From contig JBEKOT010000058.1 of NCBI GenBank assembly GCA_049521495.1, positions 1 to 13,927 on the forward strand: 13,927 nucleotides of DNA, read 5' to 3'. Below the pieces are notes generated by a model. It was not told where the DNA came from. It saw nothing but the letters and a program-made list of their open reading frames with translations, and searched no databases. Source of the DNA: CAWEPK01 sp049521495 (lineage in GTDB: Bacteria > Desulfobacterota > Syntrophorhabdia > Syntrophorhabdales > WCHB1-27). Below, in pieces: positions 1 through 6,487 of the stretch. Both the position numbers and the translations under genes were made by a program. Position 1 is the stretch's first letter; the number at the start of each line of letters is the position of its first letter.

Positions 1-2
1 CA

Positions 3-881
3 AAAATAGAGATCGCGGCCCTTGATGAATCGGGCAGGGTGGTCCTGCGCCACAGGGCGGCGACGCCCGGGGGCGGCTACAGGGACATCCTTGGGACCGT
101 AGCGGATCTCGTGGACAGGGCCGAAACCGAGCTTGGCTGCCGCGCCTCCGTGGGCATCGGCACGCCGGGGTCTCTCTCCCGGGCGACCGGTCTTCTGCGA
201 AACTCGAATTCGGTCTGCCTTAACAACCGGCCTCTGCTACAGGACATGGAGCGGATCCTCGGAAGGCCCGTGCGCATGGCGAATGACGCTAACTGCCTTG
301 TCCTCTCGGAAGGCGCGGACGGGGCCGGGGCCGGCGCCTCCGTGGTCTTCGGGGTTATCCTCGGCACGGGTGTGGGAGGCGCCATCGCGGTAGAGGAACG
401 GGTCGTCACCGGGGCGAACGCCATTGCCGGCGAATGGGGGCACAACCCCCTGGCGTGGCCCGGGGACGAGGAGCGACCCGGCCCCCCGTGCTACTGCGGC
501 CGCAAAGGGTGCATCGAGACCTTTCTCTCCGGCCCCGCCATGACAGCCGACCACGAAAAGGCGACGGGCAAGGTCCTGGCCCCGCAGGAGATCGCCGCTA
601 TGGCGGAGGCGGGCGACCGGCTATGCCTGGAAACCATGGGGCGCTATATCGGGCGGCTTGCCCGGGCCCTGGCGCACGTCATCAACATCGTCGACCCAGA
701 CGTGATTGTCCTGGGCGGCGGACTCTCGAACATAGGAAGGCTCTATACGGACGTCCCGGCCTTCTGGGGGGAGTATATCTTCTCGGATCGCGTGGACACC
801 CGGCTAGTTCCCGCGATGCACGGCGACTCGAGCGGAGTCCTGGGCGCTGCGCGGCTCTGGCAGCCGGGTGAGGCTGCATGA
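3..881 (+). CDS. mak: ROK-family fructokinase (Mak-like), 5' end cut by window
   Basis: This is an ATP-dependent sugar kinase of the ROK family, most like E. coli Mak, which phosphorylates fructose (and mannose) in the cytoplasm. The reading frame is open from base 3 and gives 292 residues. The first visible residues KIEIAALD correspond to the stretch just after the N-terminal phosphate-binding DxGGT, so only about 10 residues are missing. Visible family marks are GTPGS, the NDANC segment with the catalytic Asp (codon at 285-287), the glycine-rich LGTGVGG, GEWGHNP, and the ROK zinc motif CYCGRKGCIE. The HGDSSGVLGAA C-terminus also matches Mak. The stop overlaps the start of tag (ATGA), so the two are probably translated together. 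Fructose specificity is inferred from overall resemblance; another hexose is possible. Confidence 0.9.
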   Translation, partial: KIEIAALDESGRVVLRHRAATPGGGYRDILGTVADLVDRAETELGCRASVGIGTPGSLSRATGLLRNSNSVCLNNRPLLQDMERILGRPVRMANDANCLVLSEGADGAGAGASVVFGVILGTGVGGAIAVEERVVTGANAIAGEWGHNPLAWPGDEERPGPPCYCGRKGCIETFLSGPAMTADHEKATGKVLAPQEIAAMAEAGDRLCLETMGRYIGRLARALAHVINIVDPDVIVLGGGLSNIGRLYTDVPAFWGEYIFSDRVDTRLVPAMHGDSSGVLGAARLWQPGEAA

Positions 882-1450
882 GCCGCTGTCCCTGGACGGG
901 CAATGACCCGCTGATGATTTCCTACCATGACCTGGAGTGGGGCCTCCCGCTCCACGACGACCGGGCGTTGTTTGAATTGCTGATTCTCGAGGGCTTTCAG
1001 GCCGGGTTGAGCTGGAAAAGCGTGCTCTACAAAAGGGACGCCTTCCGTCGCGCTTTTCGCGGGTTCGACCCGGAGGTCGTTGCCCGGTTTTCGGAAGGTC
1101 ACATCGAGCGGCTTTTGCAGGACCCGGGGATCATCAGGAACCGTGCCAAGGTGCGCTCGGCAGTGACGAACGCGCGGGCGTTTCTGGAGGTTCGGGAAGA
1201 GTTCGGCAGTTTTGACCCGTTCATCCGGGAGCTTGCCGGCGCCGCGCCGCGCATCAACCGGTGGGAAGCTATGTCCCAATTGCCCACCCGCACAGAGCAA
1301 TCTGACCGCATGTCCCGGGAGCTCGTGCGGCGGGGTTTCAAGTTTGTCGGCAGCGTTATCTGCTATGCCTTCATGCAGGCGGCGGGGATGGTCAACGACC
1401 ACCTGGTGACCTGTCCCCGGTGGGCCGAGGTGCAGAAGGCACCAGTGTAG
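878..1450 (+). CDS. tag: DNA-3-methyladenine glycosylase I
   Basis: This base-excision repair enzyme removes 3-methyladenine from alkylated DNA. The 190-residue product has the usual length of the Tag family and matches it from end to end: RCPW at the N-terminus, YHDLEWG, LEGFQAGLSW, GIIRNRAK, and RGFKFVGSVICYAFMQA followed by NDH. The four zinc ligands known from E. coli Tag are all present at the same numbers (Cys4, His17, His175, Cys179), as is the active-site Glu38. The ATG overlaps the mak stop codon as ATGA, which fixes the start and implies coupled translation from a promoter upstream of the window. No alkylation-response gene lies beside it. No convincing terminator hairpin follows the stop. 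Confidence 0.95.
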   Translation: MSRCPWTGNDPLMISYHDLEWGLPLHDDRALFELLILEGFQAGLSWKSVLYKRDAFRRAFRGFDPEVVARFSEGHIERLLQDPGIIRNRAKVRSAVTNARAFLEVREEFGSFDPFIRELAGAAPRINRWEAMSQLPTRTEQSDRMSRELVRRGFKFVGSVICYAFMQAAGMVNDHLVTCPRWAEVQKAPV

Positions 1451-1516
1451 GGAAAATTCTCTCTTACGCGCCCCTTGATTAAGTTCCCTTTTTCATATCC
1501 CTTACCAAGTTGCTTA

Positions 1517-1545
1517 TTCACAAAGAGAAGCGTATCTGGTATACT
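1517..1545 (+). promoter_or_regulatory. sigma70-type promoter for the small membrane-protein gene
   Basis: TTCACA (1517-1522) and TATACT (1540-1545) are 17 bases apart, each one mismatch from the sigma70 consensus. A TG dinucleotide one base before the -10 box makes it an extended -10. Transcription would start near 1552, leaving a leader of about 70 bases before the first ATG at 1625. Confidence 0.65.
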
Positions 1546-1610
1546 GCGCCGATCGTTCCAAAACCCGTCGCACCAATACCTTTCGCCAAAGCCGTAACTG
1601 AGCACTTTGC

Positions 1611-1616
1611 AGGAGG
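1611..1616 (+). promoter_or_regulatory. strong ribosome binding site for the ATG at 1625
   Basis: AGGAGG lies eight bases before ATGATG at 1625. It is the only strong Shine-Dalgarno sequence in this stretch and points to 1625, not to the ATG at 1665 that opens the longer frame. This matters for the possible one-base frameshift described for the next two entries. Confidence 0.65.
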
Positions 1617-1624
1617 ATACGCTT

Positions 1625-1660
1625 ATGATGAAAAAAACGAAGACTATGGTTCGGGGTTGA
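1625..1660 (+). CDS. 11-codon ORF: leader peptide or the broken N-terminus of the next gene
   Basis: Behind the strong ribosome binding site, ATG ATG opens a reading frame encoding MMKKTKTMVRG and then a TGA. It contains seven consecutive A residues (1631-1637). With six instead of seven, the frame would run as MMKKRRLWFGVEKM straight into the small membrane protein whose apparent start is at 1665. So this may be the true N-terminus of that gene, broken by a one-base difference, or bridged by slippage on the A run. It could also be a real short coding sequence coupled to the downstream start, since the TGA ends only four bases before that ATG. Confidence 0.35.
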   Translation: MMKKTKTMVRG

Positions 1661-1664
1661 AAAG

Positions 1665-1901
1665 ATGGTCTTAGGCATCACCTTATTGGTTCTAAACTTC
1701 ATGTGCGGCATCGTCAATCTGTTGATTACGGTAGCCCTGTGGAAGAAAAGGGGCAAGTTGCGTTATGCGTCCTTCTCCGGAGCGGTGGTGGGCTTTGCAG
1801 CCATGACGGGGATAGGGTACAGGATATGTCAAGTTCTTCTGATGGCTTTTACAGGCAGTATGGGTACGATGTCCGTGTTCACCTATTTCATGCATCTGTA
1901 G
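1665..1901 (+). CDS. small two-helix membrane protein, unknown function
   Basis: I do not recognise this 78-residue protein. It is strongly hydrophobic, with a first membrane helix at about residues 3-25, a short basic loop (WKKRGKLR, 26-33) and a second hydrophobic stretch at about residues 36-64. The basic loop suggests a hairpin with both ends outside. Its ATG has only a weak GGGG upstream, while a strong ribosome binding site at 1611-1616 serves an ATG at 1625 that is one base out of frame across an A7 run. The native protein could therefore be 13 residues longer, beginning MMKKRRLWFGVEK. The frame is otherwise intact and lies behind a good promoter, which supports it being a gene. Confidence 0.5.
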   Translation: MVLGITLLVLNFMCGIVNLLITVALWKKRGKLRYASFSGAVVGFAAMTGIGYRICQVLLMAFTGSMGTMSVFTYFMHL

Positions 1902-2022
1902 CGGCCTGAGCCTATTTTTGCAACGGACAGGCAGTGGAGGTCCATCCGGTGATTCATGTATATGCTGCGGCAGCTGGGTAACGTGAAAAAAGTCGCGGAG
2001 GTGCGGGTTCAAATGGCCGCCC

Positions 2023-2053
2023 TTGACAGGTACTCAGCGCTAGGCCATATATT
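2023..2053 (+). promoter_or_regulatory. possible promoter for the DUF1059-type gene
   Basis: A perfect TTGACA (2023-2028) is followed after 19 bases by TATATT (2048-2053), five of six matches to the -10 consensus. The spacer is two bases longer than ideal. The start would fall near 2060, about 30 bases before the ATG at 2092, suggesting a gene transcribed alone. Confidence 0.45.
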
Positions 2054-2091
2054 GTCAGATAAGACAGTCACGTCACTGAAGGAGGCAAGCC

Positions 2092-2271
2092 ATGGCAAAG
2101 ATCCTCGAATGCGCCAAGGTAGACCCGTCGAGCGGGTGCAAGCACGTCGTACGGGGCGAAACGGAGGAAGAGGTACTCCAGAAGGCGTCTGAGCACGCCA
2201 AGGAGCACGGCATTCGCGAAATGACGCCGGAGCTGATGGAGCGCGTGAAAGCGAGCATCCGTGACGCCTAG
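2092..2271 (+). CDS. DUF1059 family small protein
   Basis: This 59-residue protein begins MAKILECAKVDP and resembles the DUF1059 family, small cytoplasmic proteins of unknown function, sometimes annotated as metal-binding. Typical features are the short N-terminal strand with a Cys (Cys7), a second Cys in SSGCKHVVRG (Cys16), the acidic helix ETEEEVLQKASEHAKEHG, and a C-terminal helix beginning MTPELMERVKASI. GGAGG ends six bases before the ATG, which decides the start. It has its own likely promoter and is followed by the oppositely oriented lipoprotein gene, so it is probably monocistronic. The family assignment is from recall of its pattern; the function is unknown. Confidence 0.8.
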   Translation: MAKILECAKVDPSSGCKHVVRGETEEEVLQKASEHAKEHGIREMTPELMERVKASIRDA

Positions 2272-2335
2272 ATCGAGGCACTCTTGCTCTGGCACGGGCG
2301 GGCGTGTCTAAATAAAGATCCTTCCTTTCCATTGA

Positions 2336-2359
2336 GGCGCGGGGGCCGCCCCTGGCGCC
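2336..2359. terminator. GC-rich hairpin between convergent genes, possible terminator
   Basis: GGCGC (2336-2340) pairs with GCGCC (2355-2359), and GGGG (2341-2344) pairs with CCCC (2349-2352) around a GCCG loop, leaving a two-base bulge. It lies between the ends of the DUF1059 gene (+) and the lipoprotein gene (-). Neither strand has a T run after it, so intrinsic termination is doubtful, though it could still protect 3' ends. Confidence 0.35.
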
Positions 2360-2388
2360 GGCAGGGCAGGCTGTCTCCCGGATGGCAG

Positions 2389-3159
2389 TCAGGGCGAGAC
2401 CGATATTTTCTTCTTATCGAATATCCGTCCTGTTTTGTAATCGTATACCCACAGTTCCAGGAGATCGGACTTCAAATAGTAGTGCATGAAGGCCCTTCCT
2501 TCGATCGCAGCGGGTGAGCCTGTGGCCGTCGAAAAAACTTCCTGGGAGGATCGGGGCCTGCAGACAAGAAGGAGAGAGATATCCCTGGGCAATGGGTCGG
2601 ACCGGGGCGGGACTCTCCCCTCTGTCTCCAAAAACACACCCGATTTGGCGGTCCCTATCTTTCCGGCCACCGACACTTCCCACAGGAGCCATTTTTTTTC
2701 GGACGTGTCTTCCTTCTTCCGTCTGGACTTCATTTTTTCGGAGTAACCGGCTATCGGGAACGAGGCCTTGTCTTCGTCGATGTTTCCCATAGGGTCAAAA
2801 ACGGGCTCTACCCGTATGCGTATCTTAAAGATGCCCCTATCCCTGTCGTACCACAGCTCATTCCCGGGAGGGCCGGGGGCGAGGCTTTCCCTGAATGCAT
2901 ATGCATCCGTCCCTTTGGCCCGTCCCTGCTCAAATGACTCATAGACTTTCTTGATGTCGTTGCCGTCGTAGGCCGGAGGCAGGTCCGTCCTCTTCACGTC
3001 GAAAGGCGCGGTATCGTAAGCGAGGGGGGCCGCCTTCTGCGTTTCCTCCCTCTTCGGCTGCCAGTCTTTGGCCCTGGAAGTCAGGTCGCGAGCAAGCGGC
3101 CCGCCGCCGCGGCAACCGACAAGCAATATTAGCAACAACAACGCAAGTTTTCTGTGCAT
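2389..3159 (-). CDS. outer-membrane-type lipoprotein, unknown function
   Basis: I do not recognise the family. The 256-residue product starts with a lipoprotein signal peptide, MHRK followed by a leucine-rich core and the lipobox LVGC with Cys16 as the lipidated residue; Arg at +2 does not suggest inner-membrane retention. The mature part is soluble and charged, with an N-terminal linker rich in Lys, Glu and Pro (about 20-60), a middle region with WYDRDRGIFKIRIRVEP (about 103-119), a lysine-rich segment near 143-156, and a C-terminus of alternating hydrophobic residues ending in KTGRIFDKKKISVSP, all consistent with a beta-rich fold. GAGG sits eight bases before the ATG. A promoter is visible at 3207-3236. 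It is transcribed alone, divergently from the permease operon; a functional link to that operon is possible but unproven. Confidence 0.75.
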   Translation of the reverse strand: MHRKLALLLLILLVGCRGGGPLARDLTSRAKDWQPKREETQKAAPLAYDTAPFDVKRTDLPPAYDGNDIKKVYESFEQGRAKGTDAYAFRESLAPGPPGNELWYDRDRGIFKIRIRVEPVFDPMGNIDEDKASFPIAGYSEKMKSRRKKEDTSEKKWLLWEVSVAGKIGTAKSGVFLETEGRVPPRSDPLPRDISLLLVCRPRSSQEVFSTATGSPAAIEGRAFMHYYLKSDLLELWVYDYKTGRIFDKKKISVSP

Positions 3160-3206
3160 TCCGGCGGCCTCAAGAAGAAGTTCCTCTCCTCACCTTTCAT
3201 CTGCTA

Positions 3207-3236
3207 ATGATAACCACCCGGACGATTGGATCGCAA
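3207..3236 (-). promoter_or_regulatory. possible promoter of the divergent lipoprotein gene
   Basis: Read on the minus strand, TTGCGA (3236-3231) and TATCAT (3212-3207) are 18 bases apart, with four and five consensus matches respectively. The start would fall near 3200, about 40 bases before the ATG. Confidence 0.4.
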
Positions 3237-3357
3237 TCGAAATCTTTGGATGTATGGCAGGGTGAGCGTTTTGCCCGCTTCCGCCGGATGCTCGGGCACA
3301 GGGGCGGTCTTCTTCCTATCTGCACGCGCTGTTGCCAGTTGACGGAGTATTAGCCCC

Positions 3358-3412
3358 GGGGGTCACGACTGAAACAAATTACGTGCGGAGCGGAAGCTCG
3401 TGCCCGACCCCC
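3358..3412. repeat. long imperfect inverted repeat / RNA hairpin candidate
   Basis: GGGGGT (3358-3363) pairs with ACCCCC (3407-3412), and directly inside it CACGA (3364-3368) pairs with TCGTG (3398-3402), leaving a CCCG bulge on one side and a loop of about 29 bases. This makes 11 base pairs in a two-part stem. It lies upstream of both predicted promoters, so it would not be in either mRNA leader as predicted. An operator, a cruciform or an unannotated small RNA are all possible. Confidence 0.35.
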
Positions 3413-3510
3413 GCGCCGTCCTTATCCGTATCCGCCGTTGTTTACCCGCCGGCACAGACCCCCGCGCTGCGGCATAAGTAACTCTTATCGATGTACCAAG
3501 TATTAATTAT

Positions 3511-3539
3511 TTGACTTGCTCGTCTTACAATCGTATAAG
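3511..3539 (+). promoter_or_regulatory. sigma70-type promoter of the permease/sensor kinase operon
   Basis: TTGACT (3511-3516) and TATAAG (3534-3539) are exactly 17 bases apart with five matches each to the consensus. An AT-rich stretch just upstream (3501-3510) could act as an UP element. Transcription would start near 3546, giving a leader of about 60 bases before the ATG at 3607. Confidence 0.65.
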
Positions 3540-3606
3540 TTGAACAAACGTGTAAGAGATGTCGCAACTGCGCATTGCCTTGAAATGCGCCGGGGGGGGT
3601 CCTGAG

Positions 3607-3897
3607 ATGCGTACGTTTCTTGCTAAGGCATCCGTTCTGGCTGTCTTTCTCGGCCTGCCCGGTGCCGTTCTGGCGGCCGGGGGAGCGGCAAAGAATCTGG
3701 TCATCGTAGCCGACACTCGGGGCCTAAGCGGCTGGGCGGTGTGGCTCGCGAACATTTACAACGAAAGCCATATACAATTCACCCTGTTCACCATAATAGT
3801 GATCCCCATTACCGGTCTCATCCTCGGCCTCCTGGCCGACCTGGTAATGCGTCGCATCGGCCTTGACCTCAAGTCAAGGGAGCTGGCAGAGCACTGA
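3607..3897 (+). CDS. small exported/membrane protein beside the TauE permease
   Basis: This 96-residue protein has an N-terminal signal peptide (MRTFLAKASV then a hydrophobic core, with AVLA/A near residue 23) and one further membrane helix at about residues 58-80, followed by a short charged tail (RRIGLDLKSRELAEH). The 30-odd residues between them, including WAVWLANIYNES, would face the periplasm. An in-frame ATG at 3559 would add 16 residues ahead of the signal peptide; I prefer 3607 because it puts the basic n-region first and has a G-rich ribosome binding stretch upstream. It is the first gene after a strong promoter and lies 21 bases before the permease. I infer that it is an accessory subunit of the permease; I do not know the family. 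Confidence 0.7.
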   Translation: MRTFLAKASVLAVFLGLPGAVLAAGGAAKNLVIVADTRGLSGWAVWLANIYNESHIQFTLFTIIVIPITGLILGLLADLVMRRIGLDLKSRELAEH

Positions 3898-3918
3898 GAG
3901 ATCTTTGAAGGGGGTGGC

Positions 3919-4995
3919 ATGAGCTTTCTTTACGTGCATTTGCCGGTATCGGGGGTCGACGTATTCTGGCCGGGCCTCGTCATCCTCGGTCTCGGGGTTG
4001 GTGTAATAGGGGGCTTTTTCGGCATGGGCGGCGCCTGGATGGTGACCCCCGGCCTTAACATCCTCGGTCTCCCCATGGCCTTTGCCATCGGCACCGACAT
4101 CGCCCATATGGCCGGCAAGTCCCTCATTTCCACGATGAGGCACGGCAGGTTCGGCAATGTCGATTACCGGCTGGGATTCATCATGATTTTCGGGACGATA
4201 ATCGGTTTCGAGGCAGGGGCGCAGATGATCATGTGGCTCGAACGGATCGGCAAGGTGGACCTCTACGTCCGCTGGCTGTACATAATCCTCCTTGCCCTGA
4301 TTGCCTGGATGGTCTTCGCCGACGTGGCGAAAGCCAGGAGGAAACAGCAGGAAGCCGCCGCATCGGGAAGAGATTTGGACAAACTGGCCACGGGGATCGA
4401 ATGGCACAAGACGCTGCACAAGATCAAAGTCCCTCCCATGATGCACTTCAAGGCCGCTCAGCTTTACTGCACCATCTGGCTGCCCATCCTTGTCGCCTTC
4501 GTGACCGGCTGGCTGGCCGGCATCCTCGGCATCGGCGGCGGTCTGATCCGCATGCCCTCACTCGTCTATTTCGTCGGGTGTCCTACCCACATCGCCGTCG
4601 GAACCGACCTATTCGAGGTCATGATCTCCGGCCTTTACGGCGCGGGCACCTATGCCTATAAGGGCCGCGTCGAGCTATTCGCCGCGCTCATCATGCTCTT
4701 GGGTGCCGCAGTCGGCGCCCAGGTCGGCACAGTGGCCACCAAGTACATCAAGGGTTACTCAATCCGTATTGCCTTTGGGGTGGCCGTCATAGGCTGCGGA
4801 ATCTCCGTGATCATGAAGCTCCTCCCCACCTACTTCCCTTCCTGGAAGGGCGTCATGGGCATTTCCGCGACGGTGCTGATTCTCACGCTCGTAAGTGCAT
4901 TAACGGTTTACATCTTCGTCCGCATGGTGATCGGTGCAAAACGAGAATTGGCGGCGAGGAAGGAAAGGATCTTAACCCCACAGGTGGAAACATGA
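3919..4995 (+). CDS. TauE/SafE family anion permease
   Basis: This 358-residue inner-membrane protein belongs to the TauE/SafE family (PF01925), whose members are linked to export or import of sulfite, sulfoacetate and related organic anions. The family's internal duplication is plain: GVIGGFFGMGGAWMVTP with IGTDIAH (about 28-63) is repeated as GWLAGILGIGGGLIRMP with VGTDLFE (about 197-233). Several further hydrophobic segments fill both halves, and a charged cytoplasmic loop (about 137-175, AKARRKQQEAA onward) separates them; the C-terminus is basic. AAGGGGGTG gives a good ribosome binding site. It is second in the operon that ends in a sensor kinase, so expression may be tied to sensing of its substrate. 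The substrate cannot be read from sequence; sulfite or a carboxylate/sulfonate are guesses from the family. Confidence 0.88.
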   Translation: MSFLYVHLPVSGVDVFWPGLVILGLGVGVIGGFFGMGGAWMVTPGLNILGLPMAFAIGTDIAHMAGKSLISTMRHGRFGNVDYRLGFIMIFGTIIGFEAGAQMIMWLERIGKVDLYVRWLYIILLALIAWMVFADVAKARRKQQEAAASGRDLDKLATGIEWHKTLHKIKVPPMMHFKAAQLYCTIWLPILVAFVTGWLAGILGIGGGLIRMPSLVYFVGCPTHIAVGTDLFEVMISGLYGAGTYAYKGRVELFAALIMLLGAAVGAQVGTVATKYIKGYSIRIAFGVAVIGCGISVIMKLLPTYFPSWKGVMGISATVLILTLVSALTVYIFVRMVIGAKRELAARKERILTPQVET

Positions 4996-5023
4996 AAGCG
5001 CCCTTTCCCACTGGAGGGAGACG

Positions 5024-5632
5024 ATGAGAAAGGCATACCGGCGGATGTTCTTCCTGGCCCTCGTCCCTCTCCTTTTCGTCCTTGGTTGCGGAGAGCAGGG
5101 AAAAGTGGAACAGGGCAGGGTGATAGCGTTCGATAAGGAAAATAGAAAGGTAACGTTGGTCCTCGACTCCTCGCCCGATCCCAAAAAGCCGGAGTACACG
5201 GTGCTTCCGCCCTTGACCTATCAAATCCCGGCGAATCCTGACGAAATGGGGGCGGATCCCAAAGCCGGATACCGGATGAAGCTGGATACGGAGAAGAATG
5301 AGATAGTCATCCTGGATCCGGCTTCGGGGAGCTTCAAGACGATCCACTATACGCAGGTCAACCGCAAGGAGAACGTCGCGAAGGATGACGACCTCGTGTT
5401 CGACAGGGCCCGGAAGGAATCGAGGAAATTCCCGGTCGTCGATGCGTCTAAGAAAACGATTTCCATTTATTCCGCAAGGCAGAACCTCCTTCTCACTTTT
5501 ACCGTCCCCGACGAATATTTCTCACTGCCCGAGAAGGTGTGGGATGCCGGCGACGAAGTGCGCATCTATTGCAAAGAGAGAGGCAAAGCGGCGAGGCTGA
5601 TGAATATCAGTAAGATCGATATCTTCCAGTGA
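5024..5632 (+). CDS. lipoprotein, DUF4881-like
   Basis: This 202-residue lipoprotein has a basic n-region (MRKAYRRM), a hydrophobic core and the lipobox VLGC with Cys22, followed by Gly, so the outer membrane is the likely location. The mature protein is rich in beta-forming and charged stretches such as KVEQGRVIAFDKENRKVTLV (about 27-46) and ends in a region with repeated EVRIYCKERGKAARLMNI-type strands, suggesting an OB- or SH3-like barrel. From memory it resembles DUF4881, small lipoproteins of sulfate-reducing deltaproteobacteria; this needs a profile search. GGAGGGA precedes the ATG, and the gene starts 28 bases after the permease stop, so it is in the same operon. Function is unknown; a periplasmic partner of the permease or of the sensor kinase is plausible. 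Confidence 0.75.
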   Translation: MRKAYRRMFFLALVPLLFVLGCGEQGKVEQGRVIAFDKENRKVTLVLDSSPDPKKPEYTVLPPLTYQIPANPDEMGADPKAGYRMKLDTEKNEIVILDPASGSFKTIHYTQVNRKENVAKDDDLVFDRARKESRKFPVVDASKKTISIYSARQNLLLTFTVPDEYFSLPEKVWDAGDEVRIYCKERGKAARLMNISKIDIFQ

Positions 5633-5684
5633 GCCAGAGAAAAGACCAAGGGCAGGCCGCGAATAAGAATCCGGCCGGCGTTCT

Positions 5685-6467
5685 ATGAACCTGGCGCAGA
5701 CCTCGGCGGTAAGAAAATGGATAGGATTGGCCGGGACCGTTCTCTGCGTGTTTTTTCTTCTCTCCGTCTTCGATGCCATCATTGTCCGCGGCCGGCAGCC
5801 TTCCAATTACCTGTCCTGTTTGCCCGGCCGGTCCCTGGCGGTGACCGCTCCCCTGCCGGAAAAGATCGGCAACACGGAGGAATTAACGTATCTCACCGAT
5901 TCCGAAGAAGTCCGGGCGGTTTTTGATGGCGTCCAGACGGGGTTCTGGGTGGGCGGCCGCATGTGGAGGGGGAGGATCGTCGTAGGACCGAGAGCACAGC
6001 CCGGACTACACGAGGTGAAGGTCTCCGTTCGAGACGGCACGGGCGTGCCTTCGACATTTCGCGTCGAGGTCTTCATGGACGGCCGGCGTCTCAGGGGGGC
6101 ATCGCTTTCCTATATACGGCGCTATTTCGGAGCAAGCCCGTGGACGGCCGCCATCCTCTTAGGTTCCCTTATCGTTCCCACTTTCGGGGTGGTCTTCTTT
6201 TATTCCGAGAGGGCCTCACGCCTCATGGAACGGGAGGGCAAGGCAGAGATTTGGCGCGTGGAGGAGGTAGAAAAGGGCTACGAGGTGCATTTCGGCCTCG
6301 GCTTGAATCAGGGAATCCGCCAGGGAGAGGTTCTGGCCCTCCTGGACCGGAAGCAGCAGCCCCGGGGCTGCGCAATCGTTCAGGAGGTCTTCCGGGACCA
6401 TTCCGTGGCCCTCGCCGGCAGCGAATCCCTCGTCAAGCCGGGCTTTTCGATTTCCCGGTCAACGTGA
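5685..6467 (+). CDS. two-helix membrane protein with periplasmic and cytoplasmic domains, unknown
   Basis: I do not recognise this 260-residue protein. It has a membrane helix at about residues 12-33, an approximately 120-residue periplasmic domain (34-152) with a beta-rich middle (FWVGGRMWRGRIVVGP, LHEVKVSVRDGTG, FRVEVFMDGRRLRG), a second helix at about 153-174, and a cytoplasmic C-terminal domain (175-260). The latter, VHFGLGLNQGIRQGEVLALL with a later IVQEVFRDHSVALA, has the strand and glycine pattern of a small beta barrel. The upstream ribosome binding site is weak. It lies between the lipoprotein and the sensor kinase, 52 and 20 bases from its neighbours, so it is cotranscribed. Its topology would suit passing a state across the membrane, but that is a guess. 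Confidence 0.7.
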   Translation: MNLAQTSAVRKWIGLAGTVLCVFFLLSVFDAIIVRGRQPSNYLSCLPGRSLAVTAPLPEKIGNTEELTYLTDSEEVRAVFDGVQTGFWVGGRMWRGRIVVGPRAQPGLHEVKVSVRDGTGVPSTFRVEVFMDGRRLRGASLSYIRRYFGASPWTAAILLGSLIVPTFGVVFFYSERASRLMEREGKAEIWRVEEVEKGYEVHFGLGLNQGIRQGEVLALLDRKQQPRGCAIVQEVFRDHSVALAGSESLVKPGFSISRST

Positions 6468-6487
6468 AGGCCCCTCTGGCGTGAGCG

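Larger units (their letters stand above)
3160..3606. other. 447-base divergent intergenic region
   Basis: I see no convincing coding sequence here. It holds a promoter for the lipoprotein gene on the left (minus strand), a stronger promoter for the permease operon on the right (plus strand), and between them several inverted repeats. The largest is at 3358-3412; a smaller one pairs TGCCCG (3272-3277) with CGGGCA (3293-3298) around a 15-base loop. Neither hairpin is followed by a T run. The region could hold regulator binding sites or an unrecognised small RNA. Confidence 0.5.

Noticed and set aside
1903..1918. GGC/GCC hairpin followed by five T as a terminator after the small membrane protein gene
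   Set aside because: The stem has only three pairs with flanking mismatches, too weak to call.
3532..3556. Near direct repeat CGTATAAG / CGTGTAAG overlapping the permease operon promoter
   Set aside because: Two copies of eight bases with one mismatch, one being the -10 region itself; not enough to call an operator.
3559..3606. Upstream ATG giving a 16-residue longer small membrane protein
   Set aside because: It would place a mixed polar stretch ahead of a normal signal peptide, lies very close to the predicted transcription start, and has a weaker ribosome binding site than the ATG at 3607.
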